A stretch of 64,000 nucleotides of DNA from Papilionanthe hookeriana x Papilionanthe teres (GCA_022702705.1 CM040421.1:54047740-54111739); one strand, 5' to 3'; shown: positions 25,498-37,109, counted from the stretch's first letter. The notes: generated from the sequence alone by a model not told the origin. Made by a program: numbers and translations.

Positions 25498-25734
25498 TAT
25501 ACTCTGGGACGACTGCCTGCAAGCAGTCAAGGGATTATTTTGGCACTTTATGTCTAACCACACGGTGAGACACGAATTTGTGTTCCGCTAGAACAGGCGA
25601 TGCAGGTCCTTGAATATTCACGAGGTAAGCAAGGATCCCCATCCCAATCAAGTGGTATATTGCTAAGACTCTTCTTCAGGCTCTCCAATGCAACCACTTC
25701 AATCATAGAAGAGTAATGAGATAGAAAGTTCTAC

Positions 25735-25962
25735 GGGCATTTACATACATTCCACCCAATCCCTATGTATTTCGATATCTAACACCTAAACTCTAGTTTT
25801 TATATTTATACCCAAACCTTTCGATCACATAAAAAATGTCATCATTTTAACTTTTAAAAAGTGATTTACACCTTTCCTTGCATAAATGTATTGGCATGAA
25901 AGTAAAAATTGAAGTTTAGTTGTAAATACATAAGAATTGAGTGGTATATATGTAAATATTCC
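25735..25962. mobile_element. MITE copy 2 (ggggcatttaca family)
   Basis: The left end gggcatttacatacattcca and the right end (minus strand ggaatatttacatatatacc) pair as inverted repeats. The internal part differs from copy 1 but keeps the same order of short motifs. Confidence 0.55.
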
Positions 25963-26003
25963 AAAGTTTTACTGCTAAATGATACCATTAATCCATGTTA
26001 AAC

Positions 26004-26474
26004 CTATTGGATGCAAGTATCCATACCATCCCAGGTTGTGGTTCTTTTTCGAGAGAGAAAACACCAAAAACCTCTCCAGCATTAATAATTGGATGTGGAG
26101 CAGAATCCAACCGAAGATTGATGCTTGCAGGACCAAATAGATTCCACTTGTCCGCAAAGACAACCAGACTGGAGGATGAAACCTTGAGATTATGGTAAAA
26201 GGTATATTCATTGATGAAGACATCAGAAGTCAGAGGATTTCCATTCGACATATCGGCAAAATAAAGAGCAAGATAGTAGCTAGAACTTGTAAGAGAAATA
26301 GGAGGCCATTGGAGCTCCATGTTATTATCTCCATCAGATGTCAAAGCAGTACTAAAAATATTTTCTGGAGGCAAGTTCTATAGACCAGAAACAGACACAT
26401 TTTGAATGTTTTTCATGGTCTGCCCATCTCCAATAAATGGCTGCCAATATCTATCAAATTTGTCATCTGGATAC
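26004..26474 (-). pseudogene. Malectin-like domain receptor exon with in-frame stop
   Basis: Minus-strand translation gives a continuous malectin-like extracellular domain segment, as in plant LRR receptor-like kinases: YPDDKFDRYWQPF, then VSGL, stop, NLPPENIFSTALTSDGD, MELQWPPISL, YYLALYFADMSNG and INAGEVFGVFSLE. Both edges look like splice sites: aaaacag before gtatccagatg at 26474, and caatag followed by gtttaa at 26004. The family binds cell-wall ligands and signals through a kinase; no kinase exon is visible here. The stop at 26378-26380 (tag) sits where a Trp would fit, a single base change. With no neighbouring exons recognised and MITEs on both sides, I read it as a gene fragment or pseudogene. 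A real gene with missed exons is not excluded. Confidence 0.65.
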
Positions 26475-26549
26475 CTGTTTTCTTTACGGTAGAGAGAAGT
26501 TAAGAGAGAGTATACAGAAGAATGTGCAGAGCAGAGGCATAAAATTGAA

Positions 26550-26749
26550 GGGATATTTACATACTTACCACACAATTTTTATGGATTTACATTCCTATAC
26601 ATAAAAAAGTGCATTTGACTTTTAAAAAGGTAGTAAAAATGGTATTTTTAATGTGTGTTAAAGATTTGAGTGTTATAGATGTAAATATTAAAGTTTAGAT
26701 GTTATATATGTCAATACAGAATTGAGTGATAATGTATGTAAATGCCCCT
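26550..26749. mobile_element. MITE copy 3 with target-site duplication
   Basis: The ends are gggatatttacatacttacc and, on the minus strand, ggggcatttacatacattat. It is flanked by aaaattgaa on the left and taaattgaa on the right, 8 of 9 bases equal, which suggests a Mutator-type (9-bp) or hAT-type (8-bp) MITE. It lies 76 bases upstream of the malectin-like exon. Confidence 0.6.
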
Positions 26750-26899
26750 AAATTGAAACTAAACATAATTCAATTGTACAATATTGTATTAAATTTAACT
26801 AAAATACTACGCAAGCCTTTTTATATAGGAAGTAAGCATAAAAACTATTAAAAGAACTCAATTTTGAAGTATTACCAAAACAAAAATGCAGGCACTCAA

Positions 26900-27330
26900 C
26901 GAGAGCCGAAAAAAAAAATGGTCAAGACTGAGATGCAAAATTTAATTAATGCACAGAGGTATGGGTTTCAATTAACACCATGCCAGCAGCTGCCAGTCAT
27001 TAGCTGCAATAATAAAGAAGTTCACTCCTAATAACAGCTGAGAATGCTGAACTTCAAGCGAAAGTTGAAAAGAATATCTACCAATACACGAAGTCTCCAC
27101 ACCCGACAGGTAGTACCCCGCTCTGATACCACTTGTCACGCTCCCGAAAGAGCTTTTTTGGGAGCGTGATAAGTGATCGTAGCGGCAGCTCTGCCGAGTG
27201 TGGGGACTCTCCACGGTGTAGGGCCCTCAGTGGAGCCGATCCGTGACGAGGGCGTCACGTGATTGGGTGGAGGAGAATGTCACAGACATTTAGTCCCATA
27301 TCGGCTAGGTGTAGGACTGAAAAACAGTAA
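26900..27330 (-). mobile_element. LTR/TRIM remnant with primer site
   Basis: Positions 27120-27131 read gctctgatacca, the exact complement of the initiator-Met primer site, so the LTR should lie to the right. It starts near tgtcacgctcccgaaagagc at 27136 and contains tagtcccatatcggctagg, common in plant LTRs and TRIMs. A hairpin (cgctccc / gggagcg) opens the LTR. The internal region to the left is only about 200 bases and shows no gene. The far border is uncertain. Confidence 0.45.
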
Positions 27331-27656
27331 AGAGGGCGTACTGCACATAGATAAACAATAGTAAGACAATACATTAGAATTAATCTCCAAGTGAAAGATT
27401 GGTGGAATGAGAAGATTTATTTTCCTCAACAACCTTGATCTTGAAGTTAATAAAGAAGAAGTGGTATCTGAGTCCATGGCTCATTATTTAGCATGAAAGC
27501 GTTAGAAGGTTCATCTTGTAAATGATGAAACCTTGAATATTATGAAGTTGGTAATGTACAAATCAAGGCTAGCAATCAAATGACATGAAAATTTAAAAAT
27601 GCGAGGTGTATGTCATTGATTAAAACTATTTTAAACCCAAAAGATTAAGCCAAAGG
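27331..27656. other. Unassigned spacer
   Basis: AT-rich; nothing recognisable. Confidence 0.4.
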
Positions 27657-27662
27657 GTATGT

Positions 27663-27755
27663 TTGGGCGCGGCTGGAGAGCTTCGCGGCACCCACCGCCG
27701 AAGTCTACAGTTTGGGGGCGCGGCTGAGGAGCTTTGCGGCCACCGCATGGGAGGT
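27663..27755 (+). repeat. Short duplication in the GC-rich 5' end
   Basis: gtttgggcgcggctggagag...cttcgcggc (27661-27693) is repeated with small changes as gtttgggggcgcggctgaggag...ctttgcggc (27712-27742). Confidence 0.6.
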
Positions 27756-28932
27756 TTTTGTAAAAAGTGGGCCGTGGAATCAACCCCGCAGCCCGCATTC
27801 CGCGATTCTATTTTTACCCAGTTGCCCTTCGATCAAAGGTTGGTTCGTTCAGTTTGTTACGCGAAAGCAACCTCTACTCCTTCCACCCTCCTCTCTGGCG
27901 TTTGTTCATTCTTGTTCTCTCCTGTTCGTTACTCTTCTCTGACAGTTCGGCTCGTTCATTCTTCAGCTTCCATAAATCCATTCGAGAACATCTTGGTCAG
28001 CCTTCCAAGACCAGAAGGCATCCGGCAGGCAGTGACGGTCGCAGCCTGCAGACTTTCTTCCGTTCTCTCCGCAAACTGAAAGCCACGAACGCCTGTCGAG
28101 TCGCTCGCTGACAATAGTCACGCCACGAACTCTAGTCGCTGCCTCTCTACGACTCTCTCTTCACGCCGACCGCCAGCTGCCAAGGTATGCTCCATCGTTT
28201 CGGCTGTCTGGTGGTGTAAAGACTTGGCGCCCTTCGTATCTAGGTCTTTTTTTTTACTCTTTTTTTTCTTTTGATTACGCACCTTTCCAAATTCGTTTTG
28301 ATGTTTCTTCAAGTGGTTTCTTGAAAGCATTTAGAAGGAATACAAAATTCATATGAAATCTAAATAGCTTAGAACCAAATTTGTTGTTAAATTGATTTTA
28401 GATTGTTCTGCAAAATCTAAGCTTGCGCATACGATTTTTGAAAGCAATCACGTTAGGATGCTGTAAAAAATAATTTGAGTTCTAAAATTTGCACAAATTT
28501 TCAGTTTCAAATTTTTTAAGAAAACTTATTGTAAAGACTAATGCAACGTTATGTAACTCAAAATGTAGCCTTCACCCGATTTTTGGTTCATACCTATCAA
28601 TAGGGATCATGGAGAGTACTTGTTGCCTAATTATTTATAGTGAAACTCATAATGAATTCCTACAAGTTCTCATATAGATTCTCTCTTTCTTCATTTTTTC
28701 AACTTCACCTTTTTTTTCTTCTTGAGAACGGGTTTGGAAAAATGATTTGGTACACTTTGAGCAATCTGGCGGTCATTATTTTGAATTGTAGCAGTGTTCT
28801 CTTTGAAATTGGTATAAGTCTGCTTACATCAATCCTTTTCTAGTCTTTGCATTACAGGGAGAATTGTGCATTGAGTGCAACCTTGTATTCTTGCATTGCA
28901 ATGGGATATTTTCTTTTACACATAATAAATTT

Positions 28933-30190
28933 GAGATTGCACCTCCATTGATTATTAACAAACTTCTCATATTAAAGAGTAATGTGTATGAATATTAAGA
29001 ATTTATTGTTTTGGGCTGAAAGATTCAATTTCTATTTTTTTCATTTGGAGCAATTACTGAAGATATGCACCAATTACATACTTCAAAATTATTAGTCCCA
29101 AACATCTATCATGAACCATTTAATATTTTTAAATTGAAAGCTGCCACCTAATAGAATGTGGAGTTGAGTGTGTGTGAACATGTAGTGATTTTCTTCTTGT
29201 TTGCTGATTGATTTAAGTGCAGTAAAGTATTTTTAATTTTTCTTGATCCTACAAGCTTAATTCATCACATGCTTTGAGTAGTGGTCTGCTTGTTTTCCTT
29301 TGAAATAAGCAAGCACATAAAGGTTTGTCGCATATTACAAACAAGAGTTAAGCTATTGATCTCAAAAGAAAAATCAGCTTTGTGGTTTATCCGAAAAAAA
29401 TACTTGTGCTTGGTTTTCTTTTGTGCATAAGACTCAAGCACAACATGAATTATAAGCAATTTGATCAAACTTCTGCATTTTTTTGGGCTTAGGCAGTCAA
29501 AGTGCGAGAACATCAATGATCCCTTGCATTGCAAACTTTTGCGCTTTTACTATGTTTCAAGTTTAGATTGCACCTCCAATGATTATTAGTAAACTTCTCA
29601 TAGTAAAGATTAATGTGCATGATTATTAAGAATTTCTTGTTTTGGGCTGAAGTTTCAATTTCTATTATTTTCATTTGGAGCAATTACTAAAGCATGCAAC
29701 GGTTACATCCATTAAAATTTATAGGTCCCAAACATCTATCATGAACCATTAAATTTTGTTAAATTGAAAGCTGCCACCTGATAGATATGGAGTTGAGTGC
29801 TTGTGCGAACATGTAGTGATTTTCTTTTTGTTTGCTGATAGATTTAAGTTCAGTAAAGTATTTTTGATTTTTCTTGATCTTGCAAGCTTAATCCATCACA
29901 TGCTTTGAGTTGTGGCCTGCTTGTTTTTCTTTGGAATAAACAAGCACATAAAGGTTTGTCGTATATTACAAACTAGAGTTAAGCTATTGATCTCAATAGA
30001 AAAAATGGCTCTGTGGTTTATCTGAATAAAATACTTGTGTTTGGTTTTCTTTTGTGCATAAGGATCAAACAAAACATGAATTATAAGCAATTTGAACAAA
30101 CTTCCGCATTTTATTGGCTTAGGCTGTCAAAGTGCGAGAACATCAAGGATCCCTTGCATTGCAAACTTTTGTGTTTTACCATGTTTCAAG
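28933..30190 (+). repeat. 631-bp tandem duplication
   Basis: The stretch beginning gagattgcacctccattgat at 28933 is repeated from tagattgcacctccaatgat at 29563, with landmarks in the same order to about 30190 (gaaagctgccacct, tcacatgctttgagt, gtcaaagtgcgagaacatca). The copies differ by scattered substitutions and small indels, so the event is not recent. It lies in the noncoding 5' region of the Harbinger element. Confidence 0.85.
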
Positions 30191-30547
30191 TTTCGTCTAA
30201 TTTTGTGGAACAGAAAGATAGTCATATACTTGATTGAATTTTTGTGAAGTTTGAAATCCTGGAAAGTTGCGGGTCTCGTTATGAGCTACTAGATTGTATT
30301 TACTTAAATAAATGTTTAAACTGATTCTCAATTCTTCACGATGGATACAATTTTTCCCTCTTAATATTTCAATATTCTTCTTAACTGGTTAAGGCTTTTA
30401 ACCTTAGCGAAAGGGTGGTTAATTAAGTTGACGTCTCATTTTTTTCTTAATTGTAGTTTGCATGCCACAATCCACATGGTACATAATTATTTTTTTTACA
30501 CTTTTTTATTGCTATGTTACAATAATTTGTTTTATTTTAGCAATACA

Positions 30548-31450
30548 ATGACTAATAAGATCAAAGTTACAGGTACACCGGCAATATGGGAAAAAGAAAC
30601 AAAATTATTATTTTGTGATATCTGCCTTAAAGAAATTGAACTGGAAAACATGCTCACAACCTATTTAATAAGAAAGGGTGACAACATATTATTTTAAATT
30701 TTAAGGAAAGTACGAGCATGGTGTATGACAGAATGCAAATGAAAAATAAGTGAGATCAACTCAAGAAGGATTGAAAATTTTGAAAGGAGCTGAAACAAGG
30801 ATCAACAGGTTTGGGTTGGGATCCGGTGAAACGAACCATTGATGCTTCAGAGGAGTGGTGGACTAAAAGACTTGCGGTGAGCAATTTTTCATTTCGTATA
30901 ATTTTATTCATTTTATTTTTTTGTACTGGTTGAAGTGTTTAATAAGATTATGCAGGTGGTGCCCGCAGCGAAGAAGTACAAACTTTGTGGCATTAAACCC
31001 AAGTTAGAGGAGAAGTTGGACCGGATGTTTAAGGATGTCGTCACAACAGACAAATATGCATGCGCTCCAAGTGAGACAGGGTTTTGAGGTACCCCTGAGA
31101 ATGTGGTCAACTTATCATGTGATTCACCCGATCTTGATAGCTCAGAAATCTCTAAAATCTAGACCACAAACTTGTCTAAGTGTCATCATATAGAGAGTAA
31201 AAAAAGGATGGAGCTGCTTATATAAGAAACCAGATTTCACATCTACTAGGTACTTCCAACGATGCCCCACATACAGTTCAGGCAAGTTCCATTAAGCAGG
31301 TCGTGAAACTTTTGGATGAAGATGATGAAATTTCAGAGGATTTTGACCTATACTGTTTTCTTTGTAGAATTTCTTCAAGATTCGCTCCACAGAGATTTCT
31401 TCGCAACGATTGTCAAAGAAAAAAAAGTGGCATATCTACGACATTTTTAT
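30548..31450 (+). pseudogene. Harbinger accessory protein (Myb/SANT-like), left copy
   Basis: From the ATG at 30548: MTNKIKVTGTPAIWEKE, then LFCDICLKEIELENMLTTYL and, after frameshifts, LGWDPVKRTIDASEEWWTK, the Trp-spaced Myb/SANT-like domain of the PIF/Harbinger ORF1. An intron-like gap (about 30875-30956) is followed by VVPAAKKYK, KLEEKLDRMFKDVVTTDKYA and later KLLDEDDEISEDFDLY. In this superfamily the protein binds DNA and helps the transposase reach the ends. Stops at about 30695 and 31080, and several frameshifts, make this copy dead. Confidence 0.7.
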
Positions 31451-31671
31451 GCTCGCAGGGAAACTTGAGGTTTTTCTTATTTGCCATTGAGTGGGAGATT
31501 GATTTATTTCATCTGTTGTTGCTTGGCATACTTTTACTTCTTTTCTAATGGAATGCTTATTTGATATTTCTTAAGTCGTCCTTTTCATCTTTTATAAAAG
31601 CTTGGGTAATGTTTTCTTCATGATTTATTAATTTCAATTATTTTTTTAACACTAGTACAACATACATCATC

Positions 31672-32706
31672 ATGGAATCAGACCAAGAAAGACAGAGACG
31701 GAGAAATGTAGCAATCTCCTTGATCGTTGAGTACTACAACACGTACATTGACCGCTCTCCATGCTTCACATCGTCTTATTTTGATGACAAATGGGTTAGG
31801 GAATGCTTGCTGTACATTCAACCAGATTCAGCAACATGTTCTGCATGAGGCAAGAGGTATTTACAGATCTTCTAATAGAACTTAATGGATTTCATGGTCT
31901 TCATGAGTCATCGAGGACGACACAACGTGGGGTGTTGGGAATGACTCTCTGCATATTATCATAAAAAGAGTCAATGCGTTGTTCGATGGAACTATTCCAA
32001 CACTCATCTGAGATGATCAACAGATCCTTCTCCATGGGTCTGAATGAACTTGTGAGCCTATCTAAACAAGTCAGAAAACCAATTGATCCAACATTCGCAC
32101 GAACTCATACAGATATTCAACGTGATGCACGTTACATGTCATTCTTTAATGTAGCATTTAGAATTTCTAGTATTCAATTTTAAAAATGAATACTAGACAT
32201 TAATAACTCAAATGTATCTATGTAGGATTGCATTGGAGTAGTAGATGGAACTCACGTAATGCGAGAGTTACAAATGATGAAAATATTGCATTTATCGGGC
32301 GTTGTGGAGTCCCTACACAAAATATCATGGTTGTGCGACTTTAACATATGCTTTACGTTCGTCATGCCCGGTTGGGAGAGTGGTGCACAGGACAACAGAG
32401 TTTTGAAGAGTGCTACGCAGAATGCTCACTACAACTTCCTACACCCTTCACACGGTAGGTTGCAACCTCGAATCCTTTGGTTAATCACTTTAAACATTAA
32501 ACTAAACCTACAATGCATTCGAGGAAAAATATTATTTAGTAGATGTTGGCTATTGATTACAGCGATGGTATCTCAAACCATTCCCTTATACGAGAAATCG
32601 TTTATCTGATTTCGAGTAAGTCAGTAATGTGACATGTGCCAAAAAAGAGGATTTAAATAAAAGACATTACTTCTTACGTGGTGTCATTGAGAGGACTTTC
32701 AGCTTC
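31672..32706 (+). pseudogene. PIF/Harbinger DDE transposase, left copy
   Basis: It starts MESDQERQRRRNVA. It then shows, with frame changes, CSMELFQHSSEMINRSF (helical N-terminal region), VVDGTHV with the first catalytic Asp at 32242-32244, CFTFVMPGWESGAQDNRVLK with the second Asp at 32391-32393, and RHYFLRGVIERTFSFL with the catalytic Glu at 32689-32691. The order and the DDE motif contexts fit the DDE_Tnp_4 family. The reading frame breaks right after the Glu motif, where the palindrome begins, so the C-terminus is lost. Stops and frameshifts show it is inactive. Confidence 0.8.
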
Positions 32707-32730
32707 CTCACAGCAGCTGAAAGTCCTCTC
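32689..32730. repeat. Palindrome centre between Harbinger copies
   Basis: gagaggactttcagc (32689-32703) and gctgaaagtcctctc (32716-32730) form a perfect 15-bp stem around a 12-base loop. The outer arms continue as the two transposase copies. A further copy of gaaagtcctctcgatgac at 32757 shows a small extra duplication at the junction. Confidence 0.9.
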
Positions 32731-33766
32731 GATGACTTATTTGTTCTTCCAAATGTCGAAAGTCCTCTCGATGACACCACGTAAGGAGGAATGTCTTTCC
32801 TTAAAATCCCATTTTTTGCCTCGTGTCACATTTCTAGCTCTCTCGAAATCAGATAAATGATATCTCGTATAAGGGAAGGTTGAGATACACTCACTACAAT
32901 GGATAACCAGCATCTACTAATAATATTTGCCTGGAATGCATGTAGGTTCAGTATGATGTTTAAAGTGATCAACTAAAGGATTCAGGGCTGCAACTTACCG
33001 TGTGGAGGGTGTGGAAAGTTGTATTGAGAGTTCTGCATAGAAATCTTCAAAATTATGTTGTCGAGCGCACTACCCTCCCAACCGGGCATGACAAACGTAA
33101 AACACATGTTAAAGTCATACACATCTATGACAATTTGTGTAAGGGCTCCACAACGTCCAATAAATACAATATTTTCATCATTTGTAACTCTCACATAAAC
33201 GTGGGTTCCATCTATTGCTACAATGCAATCATAAATATATACATTTGAGTTATTAATGTCAAGTATTCATATTTAAATTTGAGTACTAGAAATTGCAAAT
33301 GTTACCATAAAGAATGACATGTAACGTGCATCGCTTTGAATCTCTGTAGAAGTTCATGCGAACGTTGGATCGGTTGGTTTTATGAATTGTTTAGATAGTC
33401 CCGCAAGTACATTAGACCCACATAGAGTATTTGTTGATCGTCTCAGATGAGTGTTGGAATCGTTCCATCGAACAATGCATTGAATCATTTTGTGATAATA
33501 TGTAAAGAGAAATTGTCAACATCTCACGTTGCGTCATCCTCGATGACCCTTGAAGACCATGAAATCCACTAAGTTTTACTATAAGATCTGTAAATACCTC
33601 TTGTCTCATACGAAATAAATTGTTGAATCTCGTTGGATGTCCGCAAAGCATTTCCCCAACCCATTTGTCACCAAAATAATGTGAAGAATGGAGAGCAGTC
33701 AATATGTGTTGTAGTACTTAACGATCAAGGAGAATCTTTGCATTTCTTAATCTCCATTTTTCATGG
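32716..33766 (-). pseudogene. PIF/Harbinger DDE transposase, right (inverted) copy
   Basis: On the minus strand: SSHYFGDKWVGEML, FRMRQEVFTDLIVKLSGFHG, HCSMERFQHSSETINKY (33412-33702), then FNMCFTFVMPGWEGSALDN with the second catalytic Asp (32982-33194), and at the centre LRGVIERTFDIWKNK with the Glu. It extends a few residues past the break in the left copy, which shows that the true gene continued there. The Gly-Thr-His region of the first Asp lies near 33210 (GTHV). Several frameshifts make it inactive. Confidence 0.8.
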
Positions 33767-33969
33767 TTTTAACCCATGATTATGTATATTGTACTAGTGT
33801 TAAAAAAAATAAATAGAATTAATAGATCACGAAGAAAACATGACCGAAGCATTTATAAAAGATGAAAATGATGGCTTAAGAATATCAAATAAGCTTACCA
33901 TTATAAAATAGAATAACGAAGTAAAAGTGTAACAAGCAACAACAGATGAAATAAAACAATCTCCCACTC

Positions 33970-34795
33970 AATAGCAAATAAGAAAAAAGTTTCCTCAATT
34001 TTCCACGCGAGCATAAAAATGCCGTAGATATGCCACACTTTTTTCTTTGACAATCGTTGCGAAGAAATATCTGTGGAGCAAATCTTGAAAAGTTCTACAG
34101 CAAAAAAGTATAGATCAAAATCCTCTGAAATTTCATCATCTTCATTCAAAAGTTTCACGACCTACTTAATGGAATTTCCCTGAACTGTGTTTGAGGCATC
34201 GTTGGAAGTTCCCACCATATGTGATATTTGGTTTTTTATATAAGTAGCTCCACACTTTTTTCTACCCTCTACACGATGACACTTAGAAAAGTTTGTGGTC
34301 TGGATTTTAGGGATTTCCGGGCTGTCGAGATCGGATGAATCACATGATAGATTAATGACCAAATTCTCAGTGGTAGCACAAAACCCTGTCTCACTTGAGC
34401 GCTTGTATATTTGTCTGTTGCGATGATGCCCTCAAACATCCAGTCCAACTTCTCCTCTAACTCGAGTTCATTGCCAAAATGTTTGTACTTCTTCACTGCA
34501 GGCACCACCTGCAAAATCATATTAAACACTTCAATCAGTACAAAAAAATAAAATGAATACAATTATACGAAATGAAAAATTACTCACCGCAAGTCTTTTA
34601 GCCCACCACTCCTCCGAAGCATCAATGATTTGTTCACCGTATCTCAATCTAAGCCCGTTGATCCTCGTTTCTGTTCCTTCCAAATTTTACAATCCTTCTT
34701 GAGATGATCTCACTTGTTCTTCATTTGCATCCTGTCATACACCATGCCCGTACTTTCCTTGAAATTTGCGACAATATGTTGGGGTTTTTTAGGAC
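33970..34795 (-). pseudogene. Harbinger accessory protein (Myb/SANT-like), right copy
   Basis: Mirror of the left ORF1: ASEEWWAKRLA near 34610, VVPAVKKYKHFGNELELEEK and LDWMFEGIIATDKYTSAQV (34380-34510), and KLLNEDDEISEDFDLYFF (34110-34158). The arm stops near 34795, inside the N-terminal part of the gene, where the Athila element begins. The right element therefore lacks its own 5' end. Confidence 0.7.
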
Positions 34796-34844
34796 ATGTT
34801 GGATTCTAGTGATTTATGGTTACAAAAATTCAAGTGATTTATGG

Positions 34845-35565
34845 TTGCAGGAGGAATTGTATTAGGGCATAAAATTTCAAAAAATGACATGGAAGTAGAC
34901 CCTGCAAAAATTCAAGTAATAGCTAAATTACCACCTCCTACTATAGTGAGAGGGATAAGAAATTTTCTTGGACATCTTTGGTTTCTACGAGTCTTATATT
35001 AAAGATTTTTCAAAAATTACTAAACCTCTATGCTAACTTTTAGAAAAAGATAAGAAATTTGAATTTTCCGAAGACTACTTGAATGCCTTTGAAATATTAA
35101 AGGAAAAACTAATCACAACACCTGTAATAGTTTCACCTGATTGGGAGAAACCATTTGAATTAATGTGTGATGCTAGTGATTATGCTTATTGAGATACGTT
35201 CTTAGTCGAAGATATGATAAAATTTTTAAAGTTATATCTTATCTTTAGTAGAACTCTTAACGATGTTGAATTAACTACACGATTCTTGAAAAGAGTTTCT
35301 AGCTATTGTGTATGCTTTTGATAAATTTAGATCATATTTAATTGGAACTAAATGTATTGTGCATACTGATCATTCTGCTATTAAATATCTAATGCAAAAG
35401 AAGTATACTAAACATAGATTAATTAGATGGGTACTTTTAATGCAAGAACTCGATTTTGTGGTGATTGATAGAAAATGAACTGACAATCAAATTGCTGATC
35501 ATTTGTCGAGACTGGAATATCATGAATCATCTGACACCGACAATGAAATTACAGACAGTTTCCCT
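34845..35565 (+). pseudogene. Athila reverse transcriptase C-terminus and RNase H
   Basis: Across shifting frames: GIVLGHKISKNDMEVDPAKI, IRNFLGH, a connection segment, then the RNase H parts LMCDASDYAY, AFDKFRSYLIGTKCIVHTDH and DFVVIDRK..DNQIADHLSRLE. The Asp of the first RNase H motif, the Asp of HTDH and the Asp of ADHLSR can all be seen. The polymerase palm with its YxDD box lies upstream and is missing. Stops at, for example, 34999, 35191 and 35477 show decay. Confidence 0.75.
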
Positions 35566-36869
35566 GATGAAAAATTTTATATCATAAATGAGTGGAAAAT
35601 ACCTTGATATGCTGATATTGTTAACTATATAGTAAGCGATATTTTGCCACCTATGCTAACTTTGAAGCAACAGAAAAATTTCATTCATGATGTCAAAGCA
35701 TATTTTTTGGATGAACCATATTTATATAAGCAATGTAATGATCTTATTATTAGGAGATGTGTGTCTTATGAAGAAACTGAACAGATTATTCAGAAATGCC
35801 ACGATTCTCAATTTGGAGGACATTTTAACATTGACAAAACTGTTCTTAAAATTTTGCAAGCTTGATTTTATTGGCCTACTCTTTTTAGGGATGTTTACGT
35901 ATATATCAAAACTTGTGATAAATGCCAATGAGCAGGTAATATATCTAAAAGAAATGAAATGCTTCTGAATTTCATGTTAGAAGTGGAAATTTTTGATGTT
36001 TAGGGATTAGATTTCATGAGACCATTTATTCCTTCATTTGGGAACTTATATATTTTAATTGCAGTTGATTATGTATCAAAGTGGATTGAAGCACAAGCTT
36101 TACCTCCTTGTGATGGTAAAAGTGTTTCAAGATTCTTAATGAAAAATATTTTCACAAGAAACGGAATGCCGCGAGTGATTATCAATGACGGAGGATCCCA
36201 TTTTAGGAATAAATACATTCAAAGATTGGCAGAAAAATTTAATATTGTTCATAGATTCTCTACTGCCTATCATCTCAAACCAGTGGTTTAGCTGAAGTTT
36301 CTAATCGTGAGATCAAACAAATGTTAGAAAAGACTGTTAATCCTAATAAAGTAGATTGGTCTGCAAGATTGGATACTGCATTATGGGCATACAAAACTAC
36401 TTATAAAATTCCTATTGGTATGACTCCTTACAGGCTTATATATGGAAAAACTTGTCACTTACCAGTAGAATTGGAGCATAAAGCATATTGGGCGATTAAA
36501 GAATTCAACTTTAATTTAAAAAATGTTGGTGAGAAGAGATTGTTGCAATTGAATGAATTAGAAGAATTAAGAAATGAATCTTACGATGACGATAGAATTT
36601 ATAAGGAAAAATTGAAGTTAATGCATGATCGGAAGATTAACCAGAAGAATTTTGAACCAGGGCAAGAAGTTTTGCTTTATAATATAAAGTTGAAATTATT
36701 TCCTGGGAAATTAAAGTCCCATTGGTTAGGACCCTTTACTGTGACTCAGGTTTACATTTATGGAGCTGTTGAAATTGAAGATCAGAAGACTGAGAATAGA
36801 TTTAAAGTGAATGGACATAGATTAAAACCATATTTTAAAGGTAAAAGACCAAGTTATAAAGAGTTTTAA
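35566..36869 (+). pseudogene. Athila integrase
   Basis: It begins with the linker and the HHCC-type zinc region (CHDSQFGGHFNIDKT, then TCDKCQ at about 35920). The DDE core follows: the first Asp in GLDFMRPFIPSFG, ILIAVDYVSKWIEA, the second Asp in INDGGSHFRNKY (36181-36210), and the Glu in SNREIKQMLEK (36300-36335). The last 182 codons (36321-36869) are open and hold ALWAYKTTYKIPIGMTPYRL and the C-terminal domain ending KPYFKGKRPSYKEF. Frameshifts at about 35865, 35970 and 36290 split it. The enzyme would insert the cDNA into chromosomes; this copy cannot. Confidence 0.85.
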
Positions 36870-36892
36870 TGCTTAGTCAACCTAAATAACAC

Positions 36893-36950
36893 CTGAATTG
36901 GTCAGGCTGACGACGTTAAACCAAACGCTTTATGGGAGGCAACCCATAGT
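36893..36950 (+). other. Noncoding block after Athila integrase
   Basis: gacgacgttaaaccaaacgc followed by tatgggaggcaaccca. This string is familiar to me from just downstream of integrase in Athila elements. Its role is not known to me; a splice or translation signal for the next ORF is possible. Confidence 0.5.
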
Positions 36951-37109
36951 TATCTTTATTTGTTGTGTGTTTGTTTGAATTTGTCGATAGTTTGTAGTAA
37001 TATTGAATTCTACTACTTGTATTTGACCTTTGATTATCAAGAATTTGGATCCATAGAGAAAATTTGGAACGTGAAAGACCACGGCGTAACGTGCAAATAT
37101 TTGCTTAGG

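Larger units (their letters stand above)
27657..32709 (+). mobile_element. PIF/Harbinger transposon, left copy (palindrome arm)
   Basis: A GC-rich start, gggtatgtttgggcgcggct, resembles a Harbinger-type terminus. It is followed by a CT-rich leader (27840-28200), a long AT-rich 5' region with a 631-bp tandem duplication, then the two genes of this superfamily in the usual order: the Myb/SANT-like accessory protein (30548-31450) and the DDE transposase (31672-32706). It ends not in an inverted terminus but at the centre of a palindrome near 32709. The left border is tentative. Confidence 0.6.

Noticed and set aside
27663..28111. Plus-strand ORFs of 76-138 codons in the GC-rich start of the Harbinger element
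   Set aside because: Three overlapping frames, low complexity Ser/Leu/Phe content, and position in a terminal leader argue for chance.
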